From IMG/VR virus record IMGVR_UViG_3300042465_004126, positions 1 through 56,889 of that record: a stretch of DNA of 56,889 nt; one strand, 5' to 3'. The notes under the pieces are model-generated. The model was given only the letters and a program-made list of their open reading frames with translations. It was not told the DNA's origin and did no database searches. Both the position numbers and the translations under genes were made by a program. Of this stretch, positions 38,182-47,586 are shown piece by piece (the stretch's first letter is position 1; the number at the start of each line of letters is the position of its first letter). This DNA is from a virus.

Positions 38182-39755
38182 ATGCCCCGCTGACCCCGGC
38201 AGCGATGCTGGAGATGATTCAGCGGGAGCAGTTGCGGCGCAAAGCTGAGAGTTGCTTGTACGAGTTCGTTAAGCAGAGCTGGCACGTGGTGGAGCCGGGG
38301 ATACCGTTCATCCCGTCTTGGCACATACAGGAGATCTGCGAACACCTTGAGGCCATTTCATGCGGCGATATTCGGCGGTTGCTCATCAACATTCCGCCAA
38401 GGCATTCTAAGTCCACAATCGTGTCGGTGATGTGGCCGATGTGGGAATGGCTGACCACCCCGGAGCAGAAGTTCCTGTGCGCCAGTTACGCAGGCAACTT
38501 GAGCATCCGGGACAACCTGAAGGCTCGGCGGTTGGTGCAGTCGCCTTGGTACCAAGAGAGGTGGGGTGGGTTGTTTGAACTGTCCGGCGACCAGAACGCC
38601 AAGCAACGGTTTGAGAACAGCAAGACGGGCTACCGCATTGCTACCTCACCGGGCGGTATGGCGACCGGAGAAGGAGGCTCTCGGCTAGTGCTGGACGATC
38701 CCCATGGGGCTCAGGAGGCCCAGTCCGATGCGATGCGAGAGAGCACGCTGGAGTGGTTCGACGTTGTGTGGAGCACACGGCTGAACAACCCCAAGACCGA
38801 CGCCATGGTGGTGGTGATGCAGCGGCTGCATGAGCGCGACATCAGCGGCCACATTCTTGATGACATTAAGGGCTGGGAGCATGTCTGCATTCCTGCCGAG
38901 TGGGACGGCAAAGTGCGCAGCACGGTGCTGGGCCCATATGACCCCCGCACAAAGAAGGGCGAGCTTATCTGCCCTGAGCGGTTTGGGCCGGTGGAGATTA
39001 CAGCGCTCAAGCAGCTGCTCGGCTCGTACGGCACCAGCGGCCAACTACAGCAAGACCCCGTACCGAGCACTGGCGGCCTGCTCAAGACTAGCTTCTTTGA
39101 ACTCTGGCCGCACAGCGACCGGCTGCCGCAGTACGAGTACATACTGCAGAGTTACGACTGCGCGTTTACCGAAAAGACTACGGGCGACCCCACGGCGTGC
39201 ACAGTCTGGGGTGTGTTCACGCACAACCGGGAACGGCATTGTATGTTGCTCGATGCCTGGGATGAGCACTTGAGCTACCCGGACTTGAGGACAAAAGCGG
39301 TCAAGGACTGGACGACAGAGTACGGCGGTGACAACAACAATGGCGCAGGCATGCCAACTCGTGCTCGACGGCCCGACAGGATCCTAGTTGAGGCGAAAGC
39401 CAGTGGGCAATCGCTGCTGCAGGACTTGCGCTTGGCGAAAGTGCCCGCCGTGGGTTATAATCCGGGAAACGCAGATAAAATCAGCCGTGCGCATCAAGCC
39501 GCACCCACTTTGGAGCTTGGACTATTGTGGATACCCGAGTCAAAGCGCAACCCGGGCCAGCCTGTCAGCTGGGCAGCGGCGTTCCTCAAACAGTTGGCCA
39601 AGTTCCCACTGGCCGAGCATGACGATTATGTTGACACATTCACGCAGGCCGTCATCTACCTTAAGAACGATGGATGGTTTGAGCTGCCACAAGCCAAGGA
39701 CGTTGACGAACCACGGCCTAAGAGCAAAGACAAAGTCAATCCTTACGCAGCCTAG
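38178..39755 (+). CDS. terL: Terminase large subunit
   Basis: The 525-residue packaging motor has the ATPase motifs PPRHSKST (Walker A, 73-80), a TSPGGMATGEGGS segment and SRLVLDDPH (Walker B, 169-175). The C-terminal nuclease has YDCAF (Asp327), ILVEAKASGQSLLQDL and HDDYVDTFTQA. It pumps DNA through the P22-type portal and cuts concatemers. Its headful or cohesive-end mode cannot be deduced directly; the circular assembly fits headful packaging. An internal TATAAT at 39455..39460 (codons GYNP) is probably chance. Confidence 0.93.
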   Translation: MNAPLTPAAMLEMIQREQLRRKAESCLYEFVKQSWHVVEPGIPFIPSWHIQEICEHLEAISCGDIRRLLINIPPRHSKSTIVSVMWPMWEWLTTPEQKFLCASYAGNLSIRDNLKARRLVQSPWYQERWGGLFELSGDQNAKQRFENSKTGYRIATSPGGMATGEGGSRLVLDDPHGAQEAQSDAMRESTLEWFDVVWSTRLNNPKTDAMVVVMQRLHERDISGHILDDIKGWEHVCIPAEWDGKVRSTVLGPYDPRTKKGELICPERFGPVEITALKQLLGSYGTSGQLQQDPVPSTGGLLKTSFFELWPHSDRLPQYEYILQSYDCAFTEKTTGDPTACTVWGVFTHNRERHCMLLDAWDEHLSYPDLRTKAVKDWTTEYGGDNNNGAGMPTRARRPDRILVEAKASGQSLLQDLRLAKVPAVGYNPGNADKISRAHQAAPTLELGLLWIPESKRNPGQPVSWAAAFLKQLAKFPLAEHDDYVDTFTQAVIYLKNDGWFELPQAKDVDEPRPKSKDKVNPYAA

Positions 39756-39760
39756 TTAAA

Positions 39761-42757
39761 ATGTCTATTGTCAAATGGGCCACTGAATTAGCAGAGTCTC
39801 TAGGTAAGCCCGAGGCTGCTAAGTTTATTTATGACTGGGCAAAAACTTCGGGTGGTAAGATACCCAACGCAGCCGAAACCGAGAGACTTTCGCGGGCGGT
39901 GGGTGAGGGCTTTAACGCTGTGGGCTACCGTTATAGCGCTAACCCAGCCAAAGATGAGCAGCACTTGCAGAAGATGCTCCTTGACCCCAAGCGTTTAGCT
40001 GATGAAAACCGAGCGTTTCACGTAGACCTTACTCCAGGCGGTCCCGCTGCGCGAGCCCGAGCCTTCAACGTCACGGGCAACTACGATGTGTTTGAACCCG
40101 GGTATGCCAATGTTCGACCGTTAGCTTTGCGCTTGGAGAACGTGGCGCGTGGGAGCGATGAACAAGCCAACGCTACGCGCTTTTTAACCGAGGCGCTCAA
40201 GCGCAACTCGTCAGGCGTTAGGTACACGCCCACTGCAGGTGAGCTTGCGGGTCCCGCTCGTGATGTTGATTCACTTTTTTATACACTTGCTAAGAGTTCC
40301 GGCTCAAACTATCAGCCTTCAGTCGCCATGATTGACCCTACCGCAGTACGAGATTTACGTACCGCAGCGTTTACACCTCGCACAAAAGCGGCTCTTGCTG
40401 CCGCAGTCGCTGCGGGTGCCACACCCCTACTTCAAGCAAAAGAGGTTTCTACCATGGCTAACCCTCTTGACGAGTTTTCGCCTCCACGCTATCGGTCTGC
40501 TGGTCGTAGGCCTGAGGCCAACAACGACAGAACCGCCTCTGCTAATGCGCCATTGTCAGCACTCCGGGGCTACGCAGCAGGTACTGCCGGATTGCCAGGA
40601 GACATTGAAGGATTGCTGCGTTCAGGCTTGTCCCAAGTCCCTTCACAGTTCCTGAATGCTCTGCCTGCGCTACGTGCATTTGGCATCGGCAGCCGTGCAG
40701 ACCCTACGCCGCAGCTACCGACTACAGAGTTCTACAATCAATATCTGCCAGGTGCTCAGCTAAACGCAACCCCGACCGGCAAAGCCTTCACCGGTGCAGG
40801 CAATATGCTAGGAGGTACTGGAGCTACAACCATTGCAGGCTTAGGTGCTAAGAGCACAGCTGAACTAGCAAACCTAGCCGCAAGGATAGCAGCAGAGTCT
40901 CCACGTGCAGGTAGTCGTGCTGCACAGTTGGGTGTCATCAAAATGCCAGGCGGTAACTTTCTTAAAGGTTCGGTGGAAGATGCTGTGAGACCGATGAAGA
41001 CGCCGCTTCCTGATGTTGAGCTGGTACGCGCTGCCGGAATGGATCCTATGAACCCGGGCCGTGCTCAGGCTGAAGCCCTCAACACCTTCATTGACAAGAA
41101 GATTGCGCCGTACATTAAGAATGAGATGGCCACACCTGGCGATCCTTTACGTGCAATGGCCGAGAAGTATGCCGTGGACAAACCTGCCAAGTTGGCTGAG
41201 GTGCAAGGACGTATTGATGCTTTTGCCGCCAAGATGGAACAGACAGCTAGAGAGCGTGGTGTGCCGGTTGGGGATCTGACCTCAATGCGTCAGCAGATGA
41301 TTGGCTTAGAGAAAGAGAAGGCTTTAGTTGAGGCTAGACAAGCGCTCCATACCTACAACGCAGAAGATGCATTCCATGGGGATTGGCTGCCGGAGCAAGT
41401 GGCTGTGGCAAGAATGCAAGCAGGGTTTCCAACCCATGGGTTAGGTGTTTCGCCTGTTGCCAGAGCATGGGAGAATGCATCTGACTCGGCCCTAAATGCA
41501 TCAACTGCAAGTGAACATACTCGCCCGTTAACAAATTCTGAGATTCGCCGAGGTCTAGGCTCCACTGTTGATAATAATTCGTGGCTGCTCAAAGTGCCAC
41601 CAGAAACCCCTGTTTATTATCCTGAAAGAGGTCTTACTGAAGACCTTGGCTTCAACCACCTAGTTGACGAGCTACGCAACGCCGCCAACCCTGAATCTGG
41701 CTTGCCTAAAAACCTGCATATTGACCCTGCTGACTTGGGCAAGCTCACTATGCCCAAAGCGGTTGAACTTGTAGCTGACATCAATGCTTGGCGTGCTACA
41801 CAAAAGGCTGAGGCTGATCTTTTAAGAGCCAACAACGCAGCTACGCAATTGGTCAAGGAGTATCCAGGGCAGGGGATGAAGTGGGTGGAGTTGAAGACGC
41901 CAGAAGCCAAGTTACCAGAAGGGGTGTCAGTAATTAAGTATGGAGACCTGTACCACGTCGTAGATGACGTAGGCACTAGCCTATCTGTAGGGGCGACTGA
42001 GAAAGAGGCATTAAATCTACTTTCCCGCTCTGAGAGAGAAACAACGCTCGCCGACGCCCTCAAGTACGAAGGCGACACCATGGCCCACTGCGTTGGCGGG
42101 TACTGTCCTGACGTTGTGGAGGGTAAGTCTCGTATCTACTCCCTGCGTGATGCCAAAGGCCAGCCGCGTGTGACGATTGAGGTTGGGAAACACAACCCAA
42201 ATCTTGATTTTCAATATGCAAAAGAAAATCTTGCGGAGCTATACGCAAAGTACAGAGCAAACCGAAATGATTACTTTAATAGTTGGCCTGATTTTTTGAA
42301 AAAAGAAGCGCCTGAACTTTTAGAATCAACGGAAAGCAAGATCGTCCAAATCAAAGGCTTCAGGAACAAAAAGCCTGCCGACGAGTTCCTGCCATTTGTG
42401 CAAGATTTTGTTAAGAGCGGTCAGTGGTCTAATGTGAAGGACTTGGAGAATTCCGGGTTGCTCCGGATTGGAGACAAGTATGTGGACGAAAACAAGTACC
42501 GCGAGGTGGCAGGCGACTTGAATCCAGATTACATCAGCAACTTGATTAACAATCGCGTAAAAGATCTTTCGCCAGATGATGCAGAGATCATCCGCCGTTT
42601 GCAGGAACCAGAACCCGGCTTTGCCCAAGGTGGTATGGTCTCATCAAACCACTTTGACCCAATTAGAATTAAACAGATAATTACTAGTTTGGATGATGAC
42701 TTTGATCCTGAACGAATTCAGCAAATAGTTGCGCAACGTGAAAGTGCATATGCCTAA
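39761..42757 (+). CDS. Large polyvalent virion protein with PcfJ-like domain
   Basis: The 998-residue protein combines several parts. The first ~215 residues include FHVDLTPGGPAARARAFNV. A hydrophobic Ala-rich segment (AALAAAVAAGATPLL) precedes MANPLDEFSPP, which looks like a fresh protein start at ATG 40454 with AGAGG upstream. A Gly/Ala-rich middle follows. Near residues 760-810 a PcfJ-like motif appears: YEGDTMAHCVGGYCPDVVEGKSRIYSLRDAKGQPRVTIEV. It ends with an AQGGMV motif. It lies between terminase and portal and may be packaged and injected. An internally initiated shorter product is possible. Confidence 0.65.
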   Translation: MSIVKWATELAESLGKPEAAKFIYDWAKTSGGKIPNAAETERLSRAVGEGFNAVGYRYSANPAKDEQHLQKMLLDPKRLADENRAFHVDLTPGGPAARARAFNVTGNYDVFEPGYANVRPLALRLENVARGSDEQANATRFLTEALKRNSSGVRYTPTAGELAGPARDVDSLFYTLAKSSGSNYQPSVAMIDPTAVRDLRTAAFTPRTKAALAAAVAAGATPLLQAKEVSTMANPLDEFSPPRYRSAGRRPEANNDRTASANAPLSALRGYAAGTAGLPGDIEGLLRSGLSQVPSQFLNALPALRAFGIGSRADPTPQLPTTEFYNQYLPGAQLNATPTGKAFTGAGNMLGGTGATTIAGLGAKSTAELANLAARIAAESPRAGSRAAQLGVIKMPGGNFLKGSVEDAVRPMKTPLPDVELVRAAGMDPMNPGRAQAEALNTFIDKKIAPYIKNEMATPGDPLRAMAEKYAVDKPAKLAEVQGRIDAFAAKMEQTARERGVPVGDLTSMRQQMIGLEKEKALVEARQALHTYNAEDAFHGDWLPEQVAVARMQAGFPTHGLGVSPVARAWENASDSALNASTASEHTRPLTNSEIRRGLGSTVDNNSWLLKVPPETPVYYPERGLTEDLGFNHLVDELRNAANPESGLPKNLHIDPADLGKLTMPKAVELVADINAWRATQKAEADLLRANNAATQLVKEYPGQGMKWVELKTPEAKLPEGVSVIKYGDLYHVVDDVGTSLSVGATEKEALNLLSRSERETTLADALKYEGDTMAHCVGGYCPDVVEGKSRIYSLRDAKGQPRVTIEVGKHNPNLDFQYAKENLAELYAKYRANRNDYFNSWPDFLKKEAPELLESTESKIVQIKGFRNKKPADEFLPFVQDFVKSGQWSNVKDLENSGLLRIGDKYVDENKYREVAGDLNPDYISNLINNRVKDLSPDDAEIIRRLQEPEPGFAQGGMVSSNHFDPIRIKQIITSLDDDFDPERIQQIVAQRESAYA

Positions 42758-45299
42758 AAATACAGACCTGACCATTGAAGATGATGAAGACGAAATCGTT
42801 GAGGTAGATGATGACGAGTCAGATACCGAGGATACTGATGACGGTGGAGCAATGGTCAAACTCAAGAACGAGGACGACCAACGGCAAAAGCAAGCGCACT
42901 TTGCCAACATTGCTGATGAGGTTGACCAAGGTGACTTGCAAGACGCCGTTACAGACCTGCTAGACAAGGTTGCCAAGGACAAGGACGCACGGCAGAAGCG
43001 GGACAAGCTGTACGAGGAAGGCTTGCGCCGTACAGGTCTAGGCGATGACGCTCCTGGCGGGGCGCAGTTCACAGGCTCAACAAAGGTTGTCCACCCTATG
43101 CTGGTGGAAGCCTGCGTTGACTTCTCTAGCCGAGTGATGAAGGAGATCTTCCCTCCCGGCGGCCCAGTCAAGAGCAAGATCCTGGGCGAGAAGGAGAAGG
43201 ACAAGGTCGCCAAGGCCGAGCGCAAGACTGACTTCATGAACTGGCAGACTACTGAGCAGATGCCAGAGTTCAGGGGTGAACTAGAGCAACTCAGTACGCA
43301 ACTGCCCTTGGGCGGTGCTCAGTACCTTAAGATGATGTGGAGCACTCAATACCTGCGACCATGCGCTGAGTTCATCCCCATCGATGATGTGTACCTGCCC
43401 TTTGCGGCCACCAATTTCTATTCCGCAGAGCGCAAGACCCACGTCCAGTACGTGACCGAGATGGAGTACCAGCGCCGTGTTAGGTCTGGAATGTACATTG
43501 ACGTTGACATCGGCTCGCCAGAAGAGCCTGACTACAGCAAGGCGTCAATTGCCAATGACAAAATTGAAGGGCGCAAGGACACCTCCTACAATGAAGACGG
43601 TCTGCGTACCATCTTTGAGATCTACACGCACCTAGACTTTGGTGATGGGGTCGAGCCGTACATCATTAGCATTGACAAGACCAGCGGCAAGGCTGTGGCT
43701 CTGTACCGCAACTGGGAACCTGAAGACGAGCGCCGTGTAGAGCTTGACTGGATTGTGGAGTTCCCATTTGTGCCTTGGCGTGGCGCTTACCCCATCGGCC
43801 TGACCCACATGCTTGGTGGCTTGTCGGGTGCGGCTACAGGTGCATTACGCGCCTTGCTGGACTCAGCCCACATTCAAAACATCCCAACCCTGCTCAAACT
43901 AAAAGGCGGTCCTGGTGGCCAGACTCTTAACGTCCAACCAACCGAGGTTGTAGAACTTGAAGGCGGTGCGCTCATTGATGACGTGCGCAAACTGGCTATG
44001 CCGTTGCCGTTTAACGGCCCGAGCCCAGTGCTGTTCCAGCTGCTTGGCTTTGTGGTTGACGCCGGCAAGGGTGTTGTGCAGACCAGCTTTGAGAAGCTGA
44101 GTGATGCCAACCAAGCGCAACCTGTTGGCACAACCCTAGCACTCATTGAGCAGGGTATGGTGGTCTTCAGCAGCATCCACTCCCGCATCCATGGCTCAAT
44201 GAGCCGTGTATTCAAGATCCTGCACCGCATCAACAGTGCCTATCTAACCATAGAAGACATCAAGGCGCAGGCATCTGGTTTGGATGTTAAGCCTGAAGAC
44301 TTTGACGGCCCGATGGACGTTGTGCCGGTGAGTGACCCTGCAATCTTCAGTGAGACACAGAGGTTTGCTCAAACTCAAGCAGTCCTACAACGCGCAGCAA
44401 CCATGCCGCAGATGTATGACCAGCGCAAAGTTGAGCAGCTGTTTTTGCGCACACTGAAGATCAGTGCTGACGATGTACTGCAACCAGCCCCAGGCACCGA
44501 GGACATTGACCCAGTGAGCGAGAACGTGGCTGCTGCAATGGGAACGCCTGTTTATGTTCTGCCGCAGCAAGATCACATTGCTCACCTCAAAACTCATCTG
44601 GCGTTTTTAAAGTCACCACTATTTGGCCAGAACCCAGCCATTGTCAAGACCTACATGTTCCCAATGGCCACTCACCTGCGCGACCACTTGCTGAACTACT
44701 ACCTAACCGAGGCGCATGAGGCGGTAGACGTTGCTCAGAAGAAAGACTTGATTGAGAAAGAAGCAGAGCAACAGGTAGGCGTGATCTTGAAGGTGCAGCA
44801 AATCATTGAGCAGCAGCTTGGTGGCTTTGCCCAAGAGTTGGCACAGATTGACCAAGCCGCTCAGCAGTTCAAGCCCCAGCCGCCGATGCCGCCTGACAGC
44901 AGCATGCAGATAGCTCAAATGAATGCACAGTTGCAAGGCCAAGCACTCCAGCAACGGACGCAACTTGACCAAGCAAAAATGCAGCAAGCCGCCCAAGCTG
45001 AGCAGGCAAAAATGCAAGCTGAGCAAACCAAACTGCAACTTGAGCAAGCTAAGCTGCAACTGGAGCAAACCAAGATCCAGCAAGATGCCCAGCAAAATGC
45101 ACAGCAGGTAGCTGCAGATGCTCAGCAAACAATGCTCAGAGAGCAGGCAGAGAACGAACGCACAAAGGTTGAACTACAAACCCGCTATCAAATGAACACA
45201 GACGACAACAATACCGCCCTACGCTTAGCCGCAGCCGAGCTAGCCACAGGCGAGAAGTTTGCCGTCTCAACAGGCACAGGCGTCAATCCCGGCGCTTGA
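42750..45299 (+). CDS. Portal protein, P22-like
   Basis: The 849-residue protein has an acidic N-terminus (DDEDEIVEVDDDESDTED) and the portal-family blocks VHPMLVEACVDFSSRVMKEIFPPGGPVKSKI, DVYLPFAATNFYSAERKTH, PFVPWRGAYPIGLTHMLGGLSGAATGALRALLDSAHIQNIPT and LIEQGMVVFSSIHSRIHGSMSRVF. The last ~180 residues are a Gln/Lys-rich coiled coil, comparable to the P22 portal barrel. It forms the dodecameric DNA channel at the head vertex. ATG 42750 overlaps the previous stop by 8 bases; an upstream TTG is less likely. Confidence 0.85.
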   Translation: MPKNTDLTIEDDEDEIVEVDDDESDTEDTDDGGAMVKLKNEDDQRQKQAHFANIADEVDQGDLQDAVTDLLDKVAKDKDARQKRDKLYEEGLRRTGLGDDAPGGAQFTGSTKVVHPMLVEACVDFSSRVMKEIFPPGGPVKSKILGEKEKDKVAKAERKTDFMNWQTTEQMPEFRGELEQLSTQLPLGGAQYLKMMWSTQYLRPCAEFIPIDDVYLPFAATNFYSAERKTHVQYVTEMEYQRRVRSGMYIDVDIGSPEEPDYSKASIANDKIEGRKDTSYNEDGLRTIFEIYTHLDFGDGVEPYIISIDKTSGKAVALYRNWEPEDERRVELDWIVEFPFVPWRGAYPIGLTHMLGGLSGAATGALRALLDSAHIQNIPTLLKLKGGPGGQTLNVQPTEVVELEGGALIDDVRKLAMPLPFNGPSPVLFQLLGFVVDAGKGVVQTSFEKLSDANQAQPVGTTLALIEQGMVVFSSIHSRIHGSMSRVFKILHRINSAYLTIEDIKAQASGLDVKPEDFDGPMDVVPVSDPAIFSETQRFAQTQAVLQRAATMPQMYDQRKVEQLFLRTLKISADDVLQPAPGTEDIDPVSENVAAAMGTPVYVLPQQDHIAHLKTHLAFLKSPLFGQNPAIVKTYMFPMATHLRDHLLNYYLTEAHEAVDVAQKKDLIEKEAEQQVGVILKVQQIIEQQLGGFAQELAQIDQAAQQFKPQPPMPPDSSMQIAQMNAQLQGQALQQRTQLDQAKMQQAAQAEQAKMQAEQTKLQLEQAKLQLEQTKIQQDAQQNAQQVAADAQQTMLREQAENERTKVELQTRYQMNTDDNNTALRLAAAELATGEKFAVSTGTGVNPGA

Positions 45300-45317
45300 C
45301 ACATAGGAGAAACCGAA

Positions 45318-45446
45318 ATGAACAATACCCCCGCAGTCCCAATGAATAACGGCGCAGTCAAGCAGCACCACCGCATGGCGGCAGGAGAGCCTTGCAATGG
45401 CCAGACTTTGCCTGCACCACCCGCAATGCCAAAGACGCCTGCGTGA
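45318..45446 (+). CDS. Small Pro/Ala-rich protein (42 aa)
   Basis: MNNTPAVPMNNGAVKQHHRM is followed by a segment ending LPAPPAMPKTPA. TAGGAGA lies 9 nt before the ATG. The stop overlaps the GTG start of the next gene (GTGA). Short peptides of this composition often follow portal genes in environmental podoviruses. Function unknown. Confidence 0.6.
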   Translation: MNNTPAVPMNNGAVKQHHRMAAGEPCNGQTLPAPPAMPKTPA

Positions 45447-45640
45447 GAATAGAAGACGTTTTATTGCATCGGCTTAAAGCCGCGCAAGCTAGTTTTGCGC
45501 TTGAATCACTCAAGCGTCCCCAAAACCGCGATAGCTTTGAGTACGGCTATCGCGTGGGCGTCGTATCTGGTTATGACGCAGCGTTAGATGTGCTTTTTAA
45601 CATTTTGGAAGAGGAGAAAAACAGTGGCAATGACTTATGA
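45443..45640 (+). CDS. Small helical hypothetical protein, GTG start
   Basis: The 65-residue protein VRIEDVLLHRLKAAQASFALESLKRPQNRDSFEYGYRVGVVSGYDAALDVLFN... starts at GTG overlapping the previous TGA. An earlier start at 45392 would run through the preceding gene. The block FEYGYRVGVVSGYDAALD is conserved-looking, as in small phage proteins counted in the head module. Its end contains GAGGAG, which serves the following chaperonin gene. Confidence 0.6.
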   Translation: MRIEDVLLHRLKAAQASFALESLKRPQNRDSFEYGYRVGVVSGYDAALDVLFNILEEEKNSGNDL

Positions 45641-46031
45641 GGACGCACTAGCAGAGGCTTTTCCGGCTGCAGAAGCCGGCATTCAGCCTTTTGGAAGCCG
45701 TGTTCTGGTACAAATTCGTAGTCCCAAACAACGTACCGCTTCGGGCATTATTTTGGACATTGGCTCTCGAGACACTGAAAAGTGGAACACTCAGGTAGCT
45801 AAAGTCATCTCAATTGGCCCATTGGCATTTAAGAACCGTAACACTATGGCCAGTTGGCCGGAGGGTTCTTGGTGCGAGGAAGGTGAGTATGTGCGAGTTG
45901 CCAAGTATGGTGGCGATAGGTGGGAAGTTCCCATGTCAAATGGCGAATCGGCGCTGTTTGTAATCTTTAACGACTTGGACATCATCGGGCGAGTTAACGT
46001 CGATCCACTGTCCATTCGTGCATTCATCTGA
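45624..46031 (+). CDS. GroES-like co-chaperonin
   Basis: The 135-residue protein contains GIQPFGSRVLVQIRSPKQRTASGIILDIGSRDTEKWNTQVAKVISIGPLAF, the Cpn10 pattern of a GroES-type beta barrel with a mobile loop (KQRTASGIILD). The second half includes GEYVRVAKYGGDRWEV and VIFNDLDIIGRV. Phage GroES homologues such as T4 gp31 pair with host GroEL to fold the capsid protein. No GroEL gene is present here. GTG 45624, 7 nt after GAGGAG, is the best start; ATG 45630 is the alternative. Confidence 0.82.
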   Translation: MAMTYEDALAEAFPAAEAGIQPFGSRVLVQIRSPKQRTASGIILDIGSRDTEKWNTQVAKVISIGPLAFKNRNTMASWPEGSWCEEGEYVRVAKYGGDRWEVPMSNGESALFVIFNDLDIIGRVNVDPLSIRAFI

Positions 46032-46044
46032 AAGGAGATGAGAA

Positions 46045-46965
46045 ATGGCTGAAACATTGAATGAGCAAGACGAGGACATTAAAAAGCCTCCGGAAGATCT
46101 CGTCATCGTGGAAGACAAACCACAACGTGACGATGCTGACGAAGATGATGACCGGATTAAGGCTGACGAAGACAGTGGTACTGATTCTGAGCGAGAAGCA
46201 ATCCGTGAACGGCGTCGGCTAGAGAAAATTGAGCGTCGTGACCGCAAAGAAAAGGCCATAACCCGCGACAAAACGGAACTAGACTTCCTGCGCAAGCGCA
46301 ACGATGAGCTAGAACGCCGCATGGGGGCGCAAGAGCAGCGTGCTCACCAGACTGACCTGCAAAACATTGATGCACACATCCGCCGTGCTCAAGAAGAAGC
46401 TGAATTGTCAGACCGAGTCATTGCCAAGGCCGTTGAGTCAAGCAACGGTGCTGATGTAGCGCAGGCTTTGAAGTACCGTGATCAGGCACTAGCCAAAATC
46501 AATCAACTTCAGGCACTTAAAGCGCAGGCTGCACAGATTCCAGCAAAGCCGCAACATGGCATTGATGACATGACCATGCAGCATGCTCGGGAATTCATGT
46601 CTGAAAACCCTTGGTATGACTCCAACGGGCGCGATGAGGACAGTGCAATTGTGATAGCGATTGACCAATCTCTAAGCAAAGACGGTTATGACCCCAAGTC
46701 TGAAGAGTATTGGTCGGAATTGAAACGCCGTGCCGCTCGCCGCCTACCAGAGCGGTTTAAGACTGAGACTCGGGTTGCACGAGGCGGTCCTGCCGTCGGT
46801 TCTGGCCGAGAACACGCACCAACCTCAACTCGAAATGAGGTTTATATCAGTCCAGAACGCAAGCAGGCTTTGATTGAGGCCGGTGTGTGGGATGACCCAA
46901 TACTGCGCAAGAAATACGCCGCTCGGTATCAGGAATATGACCGCAACAATCGCAATCAAGCATAA
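46045..46965 (+). CDS. Head scaffolding-like protein
   Basis: The 306-residue protein is highly charged. An acidic N-terminus (EQDEDIKKPPEDLVIVEDK) is followed by an Arg/Glu-rich coiled coil (REAIRERRRLEKIERRDRKEK, FLRKRNDELERRMG). The C-terminal part contains FMSENPWYDSNGRDEDSAIVIAIDQSL..DGYDP and ERKQALIEAGVWDDP. This composition and its place between GroES-like and capsid genes fit a scaffolding protein that guides procapsid assembly. AAAGGAG lies 8-9 nt upstream. Confidence 0.75.
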   Translation: MAETLNEQDEDIKKPPEDLVIVEDKPQRDDADEDDDRIKADEDSGTDSEREAIRERRRLEKIERRDRKEKAITRDKTELDFLRKRNDELERRMGAQEQRAHQTDLQNIDAHIRRAQEEAELSDRVIAKAVESSNGADVAQALKYRDQALAKINQLQALKAQAAQIPAKPQHGIDDMTMQHAREFMSENPWYDSNGRDEDSAIVIAIDQSLSKDGYDPKSEEYWSELKRRAARRLPERFKTETRVARGGPAVGSGREHAPTSTRNEVYISPERKQALIEAGVWDDPILRKKYAARYQEYDRNNRNQA

Positions 46966-46979
46966 ATATTTTATTTTTT

Positions 46980-47000
46980 GAAAATTGAGGTATAATCCTC
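46980..47000 (+). promoter_or_regulatory. Candidate late promoter framed by an inverted repeat
   Basis: TATAAT (46991..46996) is flanked by TGAGG and CCTCA, so the -10 sits inside a short palindrome. It is preceded by AAAATTGAGG, matching the motif before 5405 and 50530. It lies in the 60-bp gap before the gene at 47026. Confidence 0.5.
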
Positions 47001-47025
47001 ACCAATCGCTGAAAGGAGCGAGAAT

Positions 47026-47556
47026 ATGTCAGACGAACGCTTAAAGAAATCCGCTGGTGACAACCGCGAGCAACGCGCAGTGCAAGACCGCACCGCGACC
47101 GAGAATCGTGAGTTGTCTGATGATGAGCGAGTTGAAATGTTCCGTCAACAGTTTTTCCAGTCCTCGTTACCTGATTTACCAAAGCTGCCCGGCTGGCATC
47201 CTTGCTGGCTAACAACGACGAACCCACGTGATTCAATCCAAACACGTATCCGCTTGGGCTACCAGCCCATCAAGCCAGAAGATGTTCCTGGCTGGGAATA
47301 CGCCACCCTTAAAACAGGTGATTGGGCAGGATTCATTGGGGTCAATGAGATGCTTGCGTTCAAGTTGCCCATGAGCCTGTACGAAAAGTACATGCGCGAA
47401 GCCCATCATGATGCCCCTCTACGCGAAGAGGAAAAGCTCACCGATACGGCTGACTTTCTTGAGCAACAAGCGCGATCATCTAAATCGAAGTTGACGCTGG
47501 GCGACGGTAATACAGAATTGGGACAAAAGCGGCAAGCTCAGTTTGATCTTGCTTGA
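47026..47556 (+). CDS. Virion-associated structural protein
   Basis: The 176-residue protein starts with a charged disordered region (SDERLKKSAGDNREQRAVQDRTATENR). A core follows with MFRQQFFQSSLPDLPKLPGWHPCWLTTTNPRDSIQTRIRLGYQPIKPEDVPGWEY and VNEMLAFKLPMSLYEKYMREAHHDAP. Proteins with this HxCWLTTTNxxDSIxxRxxxGY pattern precede capsid genes in many uncultured phages. It may be a head vertex or decoration component. AAAGGAG lies 8 nt before the ATG. Confidence 0.6.
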   Translation: MSDERLKKSAGDNREQRAVQDRTATENRELSDDERVEMFRQQFFQSSLPDLPKLPGWHPCWLTTTNPRDSIQTRIRLGYQPIKPEDVPGWEYATLKTGDWAGFIGVNEMLAFKLPMSLYEKYMREAHHDAPLREEEKLTDTADFLEQQARSSKSKLTLGDGNTELGQKRQAQFDLA

Positions 47557-47586
47557 CAGACTTTTAACCATCTTAGGAGAAAGCTA

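Noticed and set aside
39455-39460. TATAAT within the large terminase gene
   Set aside because: It encodes conserved GYNP codons and there is no transcription unit start nearby.
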